64,000 bases of DNA, taken from the NCBI RefSeq assembly GCF_001714725.1, contig NZ_CP016447.1:2743001-2807000 (forward strand). The letters run 5' to 3'. The DNA is from Acidovorax sp. RAC01. Lineage in GTDB: Bacteria > Pseudomonadota > Gammaproteobacteria > Burkholderiales > Burkholderiaceae_C. Below are positions 32,637 to 42,110 of the stretch, in pieces. Each line of letters opens with the position of its first letter. Position 1 is the first letter of the stretch. Both the position numbers and the translations under genes were made by a program. Below the pieces are notes generated by a model, which saw nothing but the letters and a program-made list of their open reading frames with translations, did no database searches and had not been told where the DNA came from.

Positions 32637-33536
32637 TCAAGCCGTGGCGTGCAGCTGCAGTACCCGTTGCCGCAGCGCTTCAGCAGCAGGCCCAAGGATG
32701 CGGTCACGCCGCTGCAGCAGGCCCAGGGTGCGCCACAGGTCGGGGTCGATGAGCGGCACCCCACAGACAACGGAGTGTTCCGGTGGCAGCGCCAGCTGCG
32801 GCAGCACGGCCAGCCCGAGTCCGCCTTCCACCAGTGCCAATGCCCCCGCCACGTGGTTGCACTCGTACCAGGCCACCGGTGGGTTGGCCAGGTCGGCCGT
32901 GGCCTGGTCCAGTAGCAGGCGGTTGGCGCTATCGCGTGATACCGACACCAGGCGCTGGCCGGCAAGTTCGGCCCAGGCGATTTCCTTGCGCTTGGCCCAG
33001 CGGTGGCTGTGCGGCATGGCCAGCACGTAGCGTTCGCGGGTCAGCGCTTCAAAACGCAATGCCGATTCCTGGCTGCCGGTAAAGCTCAGTCCGAAGTCTG
33101 CTGCACCCTGCATCACTGCATCCAGCACGTGGCGAGCGCTTTCGTCCATCACGTGCACCTGCACCTCGGGTTGCGCCACGGCGAACGCGCGCAACACGCG
33201 GGGCAGCACATGGCTGGCCACCGAGGGAATGCACGCCACCGTCACACGCCCCCGGCGCAGGTGGACCTGGTCGCTGACGCGCTGCACCGCCAGGTCCAGC
33301 CCTGCCAGGGCGGAACGCGCCTCGTGCAGAAACTCCTGGCCCACGGCAGTCAGTTCGACACTTCGGGTGGTGCGCTCCAGCAGCCGCACCCCTAGGGCCG
33401 ACTCCAGACGTTCAACACGGCGACTCAGTGCCGGTGCCGACAGGAACAGCGCATCTGCCGCCAGCCGAAAACTCGACTTTTCTGCGGTGACCACAAACGC
33501 CTGCAATTCGCCCAGATCGAATTTGATGCGTGGCAT
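32637..33536 (-). CDS. LysR-family transcriptional regulator
   Basis: 299 aa with the winged helix at residues 8-66 (LGELQAFVVTAEKSSFRLAA, SAPALSRRVERLESALGVRL) and an effector domain ending EGGLGLAVLPQLALPPEH. It is divergent from the Bug receptor gene at 33641 with a gap of about 100 bp, the classical LysR arrangement, so it probably controls the receptor, binding-protein and porin genes in response to a carboxylic acid. Confidence 0.9.
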   Translation of the reverse strand: MPRIKFDLGELQAFVVTAEKSSFRLAADALFLSAPALSRRVERLESALGVRLLERTTRSVELTAVGQEFLHEARSALAGLDLAVQRVSDQVHLRRGRVTVACIPSVASHVLPRVLRAFAVAQPEVQVHVMDESARHVLDAVMQGAADFGLSFTGSQESALRFEALTRERYVLAMPHSHRWAKRKEIAWAELAGQRLVSVSRDSANRLLLDQATADLANPPVAWYECNHVAGALALVEGGLGLAVLPQLALPPEHSVVCGVPLIDPDLWRTLGLLQRRDRILGPAAEALRQRVLQLHATA

Positions 33537-33640
33537 GCAATAGTGCTTTCAAAAGTTGCAATTCACAGATCATTGTGCCGTACCTAGACTGGCGTCCTTT
33601 CACAAGGCCGGCCGTGTTCTGGCCGCTTCTGGAAACCACC

Positions 33641-34615
33641 ATGCAACGACGTTCCCTGATCGCAGCCGCCGCCTTCGCCGCCACGGTCCCACTGGTCCAT
33701 TTGGCCGCGCAGGCGCAGGACTTTCCCCCGAAGAAGCCGGTCACCCTGGTGGTGGGCTTCGCTGCAGGTGGTTCGGCCGACAGCGCCGCACGCGTGATCG
33801 CCAAGAAGCTCGGGGAAAACATCGGCCAGAGCGTGGTGGTAGACAACAAACCCGGTGCGGGCGGGAACCTGGCCCACGCCCAGGTGGCCAGCGGCGCTGC
33901 CGATGGCTCGGTGCTGCTGTTCGGGTCCATCGGGCCGCTCACCATTGCGCCGCATTTCATGAACGTTCGTTACGACCCGCTCAAGGACCTGGCGCCCATC
34001 TCCATGGGCGTCAGTTTCCCCAATGTGCTGGTGGTGCCCGCCAGCACGGGTATCAAGACGCTGGGCGAGTTCGTGGCGAGGGCAAAGCGTGAACCGGGCA
34101 AGCTGGACTTTGCTTCCACCGGTCCGGGCTCGGCCGCCCATCTGGCGGGCGAACTGCTCAACGACGTGGCCAGGATCGATACCGTGCATGTGCCCTACAA
34201 GGGCGGTGCGCCAGCGTTGCAGGACCTGCTGGGCGAACGGCTTACTTCCTTTTACGCAGCCCCACCCACCGCCTTGCCACACATTGAATCGGGCAAGCTC
34301 GTCCCCCTGGCCACAACGGGTCTCACCCGGCCCGCCTATCTGCCCCATGTGCCCACGGTGGCGGAGATGTTTCCTGGCTTCAGTGCGACCAACTGGTATG
34401 CGTTCGTGGCGTCGGACAAGACGCCCAAGCCTTTGCTGGACCGCTGGAACCAGGAGCTGGTGAAGGTGCTGAACACGCCCGAAGTGCGCGAAAGCCTGCT
34501 CAAGCACGGCCAGACGGCCGCACCGGGAACCCGTGACGAACTCGGCAAGTTCATCGCTGCAGAACACGCCAAGTGGGGTCGCATCGTGCGCGAACGCAAG
34601 ATCACGGCCGACTGA
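33641..34615 (+). CDS. Bug/TctC-family periplasmic receptor
   Basis: Start taken at the ATG at 33641, directly before a signal peptide (MQRRSLIAAAAFAATVPLVH, cleavage after AQA); 324 aa. Family motifs: FPPKKPVTLVVGFAAGGSAD, GQSVVVDNKPGAGGN, FASTGPGSAAHLAGEL, HVPYKGGAPALQDL, and the end KWGRIVRERKITAD. Likely a high-affinity receptor for a carboxylate. No TctAB permease genes are nearby, as is common for Bug proteins of this family. Confidence 0.9.
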   Translation: MQRRSLIAAAAFAATVPLVHLAAQAQDFPPKKPVTLVVGFAAGGSADSAARVIAKKLGENIGQSVVVDNKPGAGGNLAHAQVASGAADGSVLLFGSIGPLTIAPHFMNVRYDPLKDLAPISMGVSFPNVLVVPASTGIKTLGEFVARAKREPGKLDFASTGPGSAAHLAGELLNDVARIDTVHVPYKGGAPALQDLLGERLTSFYAAPPTALPHIESGKLVPLATTGLTRPAYLPHVPTVAEMFPGFSATNWYAFVASDKTPKPLLDRWNQELVKVLNTPEVRESLLKHGQTAAPGTRDELGKFIAAEHAKWGRIVRERKITAD

Positions 34616-34669
34616 AGCCGACAGACACCGACAGACTCAAACCACAAGACAACGAGCCGGAGACAACCC

Positions 34670-35509
34670 ATGACCATCGCAAAAATTTCCTTCCTCAGCG
34701 CCGTCACCGTGCCTCGCCGGAAGATGCTCAACGCCCTGCTGGGCACGGCCCTGGGCGTTGCACTTGCGCTGCTGGGCGCTGCGCCCTCCAGCGCCAGCGC
34801 AGCCGAGATACGCGTGGTCACCTCCGGTGGTTTTTCGGCTGCGTATGACCAGCTCATTCCGCTGTACGAGCAGGCCACCGGCCACAAAGTGGTGACGGAA
34901 CGGGGTGCGTCGCTGGGCAACGCGCCTGATTCCATTCCCAGCCGTTTTGCCCGCAATGAGCAGTTCGACATCGTCATCCTGGCCGACTCTGGGCTCGAGG
35001 CACTGATCAGCCAGGGCAAGGTGCTGCAGGGCAGCCGCGTGGACCTTGCGCGCTCGATGATCGGCATGAGCGTGCGCAAGGGCACGCCGAAGCCCGACAT
35101 CAGCAATGTGGAAGCCCTGAAACAGACCCTGCTCAACGCCAAGTCCATCGCCTACTCGGCCAGCGCAAGCGGCGTGTATCTCTCCACCGAACTGTTCCCG
35201 CGCCTGGGTGTGGCAGAACAGGTCAAGGACAAGGCCACCAAAATTCTCAGCGAGCGTGTGGGCGCAGTCGTGCTGCGCGGCGATGCCGAGATTGGTTTTC
35301 AGCAGGTGAGCGAGCTGCTTCCCTTCAAGGAACTCGACTTTGTGGGGCCGTTGCCCGATGAAGTGCAGCAGCGCGTCTTCTTCTCGGCAGGCATCGCCAC
35401 GGGGGCCCGCAGTCCTGAGGCGGCACGCCATCTGATCCGCTTTCTCGCCGCACCCGCGGCCGCGCCGATCATCCGCAGCACGGGCATGGAGCCGCCGGCC
35501 GCTCGCTGA
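34670..35509 (+). CDS. ModA-like (SBP_bac_11) periplasmic binding protein
   Basis: 279 aa with an N-terminal signal segment (LLGTALGVALALLGAAPSSA) and a molybdate-binding-protein-like fold: EIRVVTSGGFSAAYDQLIPL, FARNEQFDIVILADSGLEAL, SIAYSASASGVYLSTELFPR and GDAEIGFQQVSELLP. The family includes ModA and many homologues with other ligands; without ModB and ModC genes nearby and with a Bug receptor upstream, molybdate is unlikely. It lies 54 bp after the Bug gene in the same direction. Confidence 0.82.
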   Translation: MTIAKISFLSAVTVPRRKMLNALLGTALGVALALLGAAPSSASAAEIRVVTSGGFSAAYDQLIPLYEQATGHKVVTERGASLGNAPDSIPSRFARNEQFDIVILADSGLEALISQGKVLQGSRVDLARSMIGMSVRKGTPKPDISNVEALKQTLLNAKSIAYSASASGVYLSTELFPRLGVAEQVKDKATKILSERVGAVVLRGDAEIGFQQVSELLPFKELDFVGPLPDEVQQRVFFSAGIATGARSPEAARHLIRFLAAPAAAPIIRSTGMEPPAAR

Positions 35510-35657
35510 CTGGCAGGCCGGGCGGACACGCCGCAGTGCCGGTGCGCAGCGCACCCGTCGCTGCCTCCTGGCCAAAACATCAGCCCGCAAGCGCGCTGGC
35601 GCAGCCCTGTGCGGCTTGGCCCTGCGCGCCCATCACCACAACGACCACGAGACCCCC

Positions 35658-36722
35658 ATGACTCCTCAAAAAATCGCCCTGGCTGCCGCGCTGTGCGCGC
35701 CGGCCCTCGCACTCGCACAGGCCAGCCCCACGATCTACGGCGTGGTCGATGCCAGCGTTCGGCATACCTCCGGGTTGACCCAGGCCAACGCACCCAGTGC
35801 CGCGGCGTCCACCGGTCTCGCCAGTGGCGTCAACTCGACCAGCCGACTCGGATTTCGCGCTCGCGAGGATCTTGGCGGGGGCCTGTTTGCGTTCATCAAC
35901 CTGGAGACCGGGCTCAACATCGACACCGGCGCTACCGCCAACGTCAGCAAGTTTTTCGACCGGGCTTCCGTGGTGGGGCTGGGCGATGCCTGGGGCCAGG
36001 TGACAGCCGGTCGCCAGACCAACCTTCTGGCCGATGCCGTCAGTCCGGTGGATGCCGTGGGCATGCGCTTTGCGTCCTTCAACCCCAACATCGCGACGGC
36101 AGCGCTGAGCAGCCATGGCCTGGGCCTGGAATACGGCGCTGCGGGTGCCGCCACCGGCTCTTACCGCCTGGACAACGCGCTCAAGTACGTCGGCCAGATG
36201 GGGCCTGTCACCGCGCGTGTGATGTACAGCTTTGGTGAGAACGCGGGTGCCGGTTCGGCCCAGTCGTCGGTGGGAGCAGGCCTGGCGTACGTGGCGGATG
36301 GCTGGGTCGTGTCCGGTGCCTATCAGCGTTTCAAGACCTCGCGCGACCTTGCGCTGCAGGCCGCCACCGTGGGCGCCGCCTACCAGCTGGGCAGCGTGCG
36401 ACTGGCCTTCAACACGGCCCGCAGCGAAGCAGCCACGTCGGCAACCGCCACGACCGTGCAGCGCGTGCATTCGGCCGGTACCACCTGGGCCGCGACGGGC
36501 TCGGTGGACCTCACGGCTGCTGTCTACCGCGTGGAGCGTGCGCGCACCGGTCTGCGGGGCGACGGCTATACCCGTGCGATCCTGTTCGCCGAATACAAGC
36601 TCTCGCGGCGGACGAAGCTGTATGCCGAGCTGGACCGCACACGCTGGCAAGCTGGCTACCAGGGGGCGGGGGCCAAGACCGGCGGGACCGGCGTTTCCAG
36701 CGGGATGGTGCATACGTTCTAG
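35658..36722 (+). CDS. Gram-negative porin (betaproteobacterial Omp type)
   Basis: Start at the ATG at 35658, followed by a signal peptide (MTPQKIALAAALCAPALALA); 354 aa. The mature start SPTIYGVVDASVRHTSG, LGFRAREDLGGGLFAFINLE, VVGLGDAWGQVTAGRQTN and the terminal aromatic residue (VHTF) are typical of 16-strand general porins of Burkholderiales. It is the third gene after the divergent LysR and may admit the ligand of the two binding proteins. Confidence 0.93.
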   Translation: MTPQKIALAAALCAPALALAQASPTIYGVVDASVRHTSGLTQANAPSAAASTGLASGVNSTSRLGFRAREDLGGGLFAFINLETGLNIDTGATANVSKFFDRASVVGLGDAWGQVTAGRQTNLLADAVSPVDAVGMRFASFNPNIATAALSSHGLGLEYGAAGAATGSYRLDNALKYVGQMGPVTARVMYSFGENAGAGSAQSSVGAGLAYVADGWVVSGAYQRFKTSRDLALQAATVGAAYQLGSVRLAFNTARSEAATSATATTVQRVHSAGTTWAATGSVDLTAAVYRVERARTGLRGDGYTRAILFAEYKLSRRTKLYAELDRTRWQAGYQGAGAKTGGTGVSSGMVHTF

Positions 36723-36790
36723 CAGTCCCGGGTATCACGGGCCGTCTGCGCTCGGCTAAATACAAGATGCCGTAAGGCTGCCTGCCGCAA

Positions 36791-39130
36791 TCAATCCTGC
36801 GCGGCGTGCACCTCCGCCGCAGCCGGCAGCAGCAGCCGAAACTCCGCCCCGCGGCCCGGTTCACTGGCCACTTCCAGGGCGCCGCCGTGGCGCACGATCA
36901 CCGTGCGCACCAACGCAAGTCCCAGGCCCACCCCGCCAATGGTGGGGTGGCTGCGGTCGTGCAGGCGCTGGAACGCAGTGAACAGACGGCCTTGCAGTGC
37001 GGGGTCGATTCCCGGCCCGTCATCGCGCACCGACACCATCCACTGGTCAGGCAGGGCTGCGATCGCGCACCGGATGGTGCCGTTGTTGGGGCTGAACTTG
37101 ACGGCGTTGTGCAACACGTTGGTAAGTGCCCGCCCGAGCAGTGCACGGTCGCCGCTGATGGGGGCGTACTCGGGTGTGCGCTCAACGGTGATTCGCACCG
37201 ACCGGCTGCGCGCCAGCGCCCACATGTCGTCCACGGTTTCGGCCAGCAAGGCCGCGAGGTCCAGCGGTGCCATGCGGTATTCCTGCGACTGGGCACTGGC
37301 CAGCTGCACGAAGTTTTCTGCCATCTCGAGCGATGCGCGCGCATAGCGCTCGATGCGCTGCATCAGTTCGTCACCGGCCATGCGGTCCGGGTAGGCGCGC
37401 TGCATTTCCAGCAGGGTCAGGATGGACGAATTCGGGGCGCGGATGTCGTGCGAGATGAAGTGCAGGGCCTCGTCGCGCTGGCGCAGGGCGCTGCGCATCT
37501 CGGTCAGGTCCACCAGGGTGATCAGCCAGTCAGCCTGTGCGGAGGTGCTGAAGGGCCTGCACTGAACCAGCAGGCTTCTGCCCTGGGCGTCGATCGCCTC
37601 GGCCTGCGCAGGCAGTTCGGCGCTTCGAAGCGTCTGGTCGGTCAACAGCGGCTGGTGCGATGTGCTGCTGACCACACCCGCAAGGACAGACGCTATGGAT
37701 TGACCGCGCAGCGGCGTTGCGCCTTCCCCGCTCGCATAGTTCTGCGCAGCCCTGTTCGCCAGCAGGATGACACCCTCCCGGTCACATGCGAACGTGGGAG
37801 ATGGCAGCTGCTGCAGGCTGTCGCTCACAAAATGGTGAAGCTCCCTGAGCTGCCGCGAGGCACGCTCCACGGCATTGATGCGCCGCTCGAGCAGGTCGCG
37901 CGCGTCGTCGGGGCGCTTTCTCAGGCGCATTCCGAGCCCTTCTGCCTTGAGACGGTCCATCTCCATCTGCAGAAAGTCGGCCGCAGCGCTGAGCCGGCGC
38001 CAGCTCCACAGCGGGTAGGCCAGTGCGATGCCTGCCAGGGCAGCAGCCGGCGCAAACTGGACCCCCACCCAGTGTGCCAGGCCTGCGCTCAGCAACAGGG
38101 TGGCAAGGGCGATCAGCGCGCTGCCCGCCAAGGCGCCCAAAGGTCCTGCCAGCGCCAGCAGACCCAGTGCCAGAAGCACCGGGATGAGATTGAACACGGT
38201 GTTCGCCACGTTGCTTGCGGGATGGATCTCCAGCCCGGAAAGGCTCGCGTCCAGCACATGCGCGACCACCTCGACCCCGGGCATCAGCCGCGACTGTTCG
38301 CTGGCCGGGGTCGCAAACATGTCCCCAAGCCCGGAGGCAGACGCACCCAGCAGTACGTGTTTGTCGCGAAAAGCGTCGGCCGGCACGGCGCCGCGCAGGA
38401 CATCGATGTACGAGTACGCCGCGAAGTGCGAGGGCCCGCCCGCGAAGGCGATCACGGTGCGGTCGGATCGCTGCCAGGTCCCTGCACTCACGGCAGACGA
38501 AGGTGTTCGGACCTTGCACTCCTCGCGGGCAGCGCCTGTCGCTTGTGCCACGCACTGCATGGCAATGCTGAAGTGCGGCCAGGCGGCAGCCGTGGGACCC
38601 TCGTGCATGTAAAGACTGCGTACCACGCCATCGGTGTCGGACGCCACATGGACATGGCCCAGCGCCGCGGCGGCATTGGCAAACTGGGGAAGGGGCAGGT
38701 CGCTCTGATCGTTGGCCGTACCGTACTGACGCCGCAGGACCGGCAGTACGACCTTGCCGCTGCGGCCGATGGCGTGCGCCAAAAGCAGATCGTCTTGCGG
38801 GTAATCGAGATCCTCATCATTGAAGAGCACGTCAAGCCCGATGACCCGCGGTCCCTGGGCCGAAATGCGCTGGAGGGTTTCGGCATGCAGCGCACGACGC
38901 CAGGGCCAGCGGCCGATCGCGGCGATGCTCCGGTCATCGATTGCCACGATCACGATATCGGGGCGCGCAGGGCGCGAGAGCAGACGCAAGCCGGCATCCT
39001 GCAGCAGGTGGCTGGGACGGTCAACGATTCCGGGCTGACTCAGCCATGCCACGAGCGCGACCAGCGCCAGGCACAGTACGGCCCACTCAAGGCGTCGCCG
39101 CTGGCTGCGATTGCGGGCAAGGTGGACCAT
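36791..39130 (-). CDS. CHASE2-domain sensor histidine kinase
   Basis: 779 aa. Transmembrane helix at about 15-33, then an extracytoplasmic CHASE2 domain (PDIVIVAIDDRSIAAIGRWP, VIGLDVLFNDEDLDYPQDD), three closely spaced helices at about 310-385, a PAS-like region near 440-550 (PSPTFACDREGVILLANRAA), HisKA with the phospho-accepting His in HFISHDIRAPNSS, and HATPase boxes NVLHNAVKFSPNNG, DDGPGID and GVGLGLALVRT. It is the last gene after the regulator and the LysM/FecR protein, a combination seen in CHASE2 signalling operons. The signal is unknown. Confidence 0.93.
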   Translation of the reverse strand: MVHLARNRSQRRRLEWAVLCLALVALVAWLSQPGIVDRPSHLLQDAGLRLLSRPARPDIVIVAIDDRSIAAIGRWPWRRALHAETLQRISAQGPRVIGLDVLFNDEDLDYPQDDLLLAHAIGRSGKVVLPVLRRQYGTANDQSDLPLPQFANAAAALGHVHVASDTDGVVRSLYMHEGPTAAAWPHFSIAMQCVAQATGAAREECKVRTPSSAVSAGTWQRSDRTVIAFAGGPSHFAAYSYIDVLRGAVPADAFRDKHVLLGASASGLGDMFATPASEQSRLMPGVEVVAHVLDASLSGLEIHPASNVANTVFNLIPVLLALGLLALAGPLGALAGSALIALATLLLSAGLAHWVGVQFAPAAALAGIALAYPLWSWRRLSAAADFLQMEMDRLKAEGLGMRLRKRPDDARDLLERRINAVERASRQLRELHHFVSDSLQQLPSPTFACDREGVILLANRAAQNYASGEGATPLRGQSIASVLAGVVSSTSHQPLLTDQTLRSAELPAQAEAIDAQGRSLLVQCRPFSTSAQADWLITLVDLTEMRSALRQRDEALHFISHDIRAPNSSILTLLEMQRAYPDRMAGDELMQRIERYARASLEMAENFVQLASAQSQEYRMAPLDLAALLAETVDDMWALARSRSVRITVERTPEYAPISGDRALLGRALTNVLHNAVKFSPNNGTIRCAIAALPDQWMVSVRDDGPGIDPALQGRLFTAFQRLHDRSHPTIGGVGLGLALVRTVIVRHGGALEVASEPGRGAEFRLLLPAAAEVHAAQD

Positions 39131-39193
39131 CAGCGGGAGTGTATTGCTGACGGCATCTCGCCGGCTTCACCTTGGTGCCTTGGTCCGGCGCGG

Positions 39194-40930
39194 TCAAGGC
39201 CGCCGCACCGGGTCGCCGCTTGGCGTTGACACGGGCAGGCCGAAACCCGTGCTCAGGCCCGTGCCTACGCGTACCTTCCGCGCCGGAGAAAAGCCGCTTT
39301 GCAGTCCGCTCGGGTCGATGACGTCGATGCGAACCAGGTAGTCGCCTGCGGGCAGGTCGCTCGCAGTCCAGTTGGGCGTTTCAAGCTGTACGTCCTGTAT
39401 GGGGCTGTCGAATTCGGGCTGCGTTGCTTTGGCCAGTTGCAGGCGAAAGCGCTGGCCGGGTCGCCCGGGCCAGTGCAGGCTGACACGCGTCCCACCGTCG
39501 TCGGCATCCATGGCCTGGGCTGACATGGCTGGCGGCGGATCGGTCAGGGTGAAGGGTTGCTGCGGGGCGAACGGGCCCTGGTCTGCGCCAGCAGGGGTTT
39601 GCGCCACGCTGGCTGCACGCCAGAAGTAGTCGCCCTTTGGCAATCCGTCCAGGGGAAGTTGGCATGACGCGGCGCGTGGCTCTTCACGCACGATCTGCGA
39701 GAAGCCCGCATCCGTGGCCACCTGCAGGTGATACCAGCGAACCCCGGCGACCTCCGTGCACTGCAGCAACCCGGTGCCAGTGGGGGCTACTGCACCTGGC
39801 GCAGGCCGCTGATACAGCGGCGGCACGGGCCGTGTCTTGACGGTGAAGGCACGCACGGCTGGCAGTCCACTGACGCCTGCGTCGTCCAAGCCTCTCACGC
39901 GCAGGAAGTACTGCCCGTCGTCCAGTGCGCGAAACCGCAGTTCGCCGTCGGCAAAGCGGCCTTGTCTGAGCACCTGGGTGAACATTTCGTCCCGGGCCAC
40001 CTGCGCCTCGTAGCGCACGCCGCCCGGCATCATGGGGATGCTGAACGCCAGCAGGCCGGCATCGCCCAGCTTCTCGGGAATTGCTGCCAGATCGGGCGCA
40101 GGCAGCAGCGGCCGCGGCGCGCCGAGGGTTCCGTCGAGCGCTACGGCAAGCCCCTGGCCAGCGGCCACCGGCACCACGGGCGATGCCGTCGCCGCGTTGG
40201 CGGACATGGGGGCACCGCGGCCCTGAACGCCGACTGCTCCTTCCAGCACCGACGCCGTAGTGAGACCGCTGTCCGCGATGGCGACGCCAAACTGGGTGCC
40301 GCGGACGCTGGTGATAGCCAGTGGCGTGCGGACCTCGAACCGCCGAGGTCCTGTGGCAGGTGCGACCGACGATTCCACCGACCCGCTTCGCATGTCGAGG
40401 ACGGCCTGCACGCTGCCTGCACGGCCGCGACGGCGCAACTGGCGCAGCACCACGTCGGACTGGGCCTGAACGCGCACCACGGTTCCGTCGGCGAGCGTGA
40501 CCGTCACAAAGGCGTCGGGCGCCAGCTGGAGTGCAGTGCCCTCGGTCAGCTTCTGGCCCGGGGCCAGTGTCATGGGGGCTGCCGCGTCGGGCGCATGCGC
40601 GGCGGCTCCGCCCTGAACGTAGGTGACCGTGGCCGTGGTGGCGGGCTGCAGGCGCACCGGGATCCACACCACCGAACCCGGCTTCAGCCGTCGGACATCG
40701 GGCACCCGGTTGCGCGCCTGCAGTAACGGCCATTGCCGGGGCCCGTCCAGGTACATCGCTGCCAATGCCTCCAGCGTGTCGCCGGGCTGTACGGTATGCC
40801 CAATCTCATCGGTTTGCACCGGCCCCGGTCTTGCAGCATTCGTCGCCGCCGCCCAGGCTGCGGGAGCCAGCAACAGGGGCATGGCGGCACACAGGGACCA
40901 AGCCGTCCGGTGGTAAGGGGTGTCTGCCAA
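39194..40930 (-). CDS. Secreted LysM and FecR domain protein with fibronectin-like repeats
   Basis: Start at TTG 40930 behind AAGGAG at 7 bp (578 aa; the frame is open to 40963). Signal peptide ending PAAWAAA, then a LysM motif (HTVQPGDTLEALAAMYLDGP), a FecR domain (TEGTALQLAPDAFVTVTLAD, TPLAITSVRGTQFGVAI), and two or more Fn3-like modules in the C-terminal half (RALDDGQYFLRVRGLDDAGV, GLPKGDYFWRAASVAQT). It would attach to peptidoglycan in the periplasm. Between regulator and CHASE2 kinase it may present or sense a cell-envelope signal. Confidence 0.88.
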   Translation of the reverse strand: MADTPYHRTAWSLCAAMPLLLAPAAWAAATNAARPGPVQTDEIGHTVQPGDTLEALAAMYLDGPRQWPLLQARNRVPDVRRLKPGSVVWIPVRLQPATTATVTYVQGGAAAHAPDAAAPMTLAPGQKLTEGTALQLAPDAFVTVTLADGTVVRVQAQSDVVLRQLRRRGRAGSVQAVLDMRSGSVESSVAPATGPRRFEVRTPLAITSVRGTQFGVAIADSGLTTASVLEGAVGVQGRGAPMSANAATASPVVPVAAGQGLAVALDGTLGAPRPLLPAPDLAAIPEKLGDAGLLAFSIPMMPGGVRYEAQVARDEMFTQVLRQGRFADGELRFRALDDGQYFLRVRGLDDAGVSGLPAVRAFTVKTRPVPPLYQRPAPGAVAPTGTGLLQCTEVAGVRWYHLQVATDAGFSQIVREEPRAASCQLPLDGLPKGDYFWRAASVAQTPAGADQGPFAPQQPFTLTDPPPAMSAQAMDADDGGTRVSLHWPGRPGQRFRLQLAKATQPEFDSPIQDVQLETPNWTASDLPAGDYLVRIDVIDPSGLQSGFSPARKVRVGTGLSTGFGLPVSTPSGDPVRRP

Positions 40931-41181
40931 CGTGAGTCTCCTTGTGCCCGATGGGCAGGGCACGCTTGCGGGTGCGGTGCGGGCTGCGTCAGGGGCGGTG
41001 TTCGTTTGGGGTTGTATCCGATCTCCGGGTGGTGGCCTGCGTTGTGGCCTGCAGCGCCATCAGGGCGCCGGAGAATGCGTCTGTGGCGGCTCAGGTGGCC
41101 CGGCGCCGAGCGGCATGCACCGGGGCGGTTGACCGGTGCGATACCGCTGTGACCGGCGAGGCGTCAGCGCTCGGGCAGGCG

Positions 41182-41871
41182 TCAGCTGACATCCACGGCT
41201 TCGAAGCGGTAACCCACGCCGTATACCGCGGTCACGATGTAACCGTTGGCCGGGCGCAGATCCAGCAGGCTGCGCAGGCGTGAGATGTGGGTGTCAAGGG
41301 ACCGCGACATGACGTCCGCGGCCTGCCCCCACACGATTTCGCGCAGATGGTCTCGTGACAGCAGACGCCCCATGTTCTGAAACAGGAAAAGCGCAAGGTC
41401 GTATTCCCGGTTTTTCAGTTCCACGGGCTTGCCATCCATTTCGATCGACCGGGTTTCCGGGACAAACCGGTAGCGGCCAAAGTCCAGGATGCCTGCGGCG
41501 TTTTCGGGGTAGGCGCGGCGTAGCAGCGCGGCCACGCGCGCAGTCAGCTCGCCAATGCGTACCGGCTTGACCATGAAGTCATCGGCCCCGCTGCCCAATC
41601 CTTCGACGATGTCGCGCTCTTCCTGGCGATGGGTTACGAACAGGACAGGGATCTTTGCATCGACATGCTGGCGCACCCATCGCACCACCTCGGGCCCGGT
41701 GGTGTCGGGCAGCTGCCAGTCGATGATGAGCAGATCAAAGGTCTGGCGGCGAAGCTCGCGCATCAGCTCCGCACCACTGCAGTGGGTGTGGCAGATGTGG
41801 CCCATTGCTTCAGTGGCCTGCCTGATCAAGTCCAGCTGAAGCGCATCGTCGTCCAGTGCGGCTATGCGCAT
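41182..41871 (-). CDS. OmpR/PhoB-family response regulator
   Basis: 229 aa from the ATG at 41871 behind GAGGGGGGAA. Receiver domain with acidic pocket DDD (residues 6-8), phospho-acceptor in LLIIDWQLPDTTG, conserved Thr in VLFVTHRQ and Lys in DFMVKPVRIGEL; C-terminal winged helix (GKPVELKNREYDLALFLFQN, SRSLDTHISRLRSLL, GVGYRFE). First gene of the operon, with the CHASE2 kinase as evident partner. Confidence 0.94.
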   Translation of the reverse strand: MRIAALDDDALQLDLIRQATEAMGHICHTHCSGAELMRELRRQTFDLLIIDWQLPDTTGPEVVRWVRQHVDAKIPVLFVTHRQEERDIVEGLGSGADDFMVKPVRIGELTARVAALLRRAYPENAAGILDFGRYRFVPETRSIEMDGKPVELKNREYDLALFLFQNMGRLLSRDHLREIVWGQAADVMSRSLDTHISRLRSLLDLRPANGYIVTAVYGVGYRFEAVDVS

Positions 41872-42110
41872 GTTTCCCCCCTCGGAATGCAATCAACGAT
41901 TATTGCGACTCGCCTGTGCAGTCGCCCCGCCATGGCGGCGGGTTGACACTTGTTGACGCTCTATGGTCGCAGAGCCACACCCTGGTGCATGGCCCCTGGG
42001 GGCCACTGCGGCACCTGTGGTGTCGGTCGCAAGAGGGGCGATGACTTTCCTGGTTCCAGCCCCTGCTGCGGTGCAGTGGGGGCCGGCGAAACGCGGGCCG
42101 GACGGCGTGC

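Noticed and set aside
34670..35509. Molybdate-binding protein modA
   Set aside because: The fold is of the ModA type, but modB and modC are absent and it sits with a Bug receptor and a porin, so the ligand is left open.
36806..39229. 807-codon open frame on the plus strand
   Set aside because: It is antisense to the CHASE2 kinase; its translation is rich in Arg, His and Gln with no domain, as expected from the opposite strand of GC-rich coding DNA.
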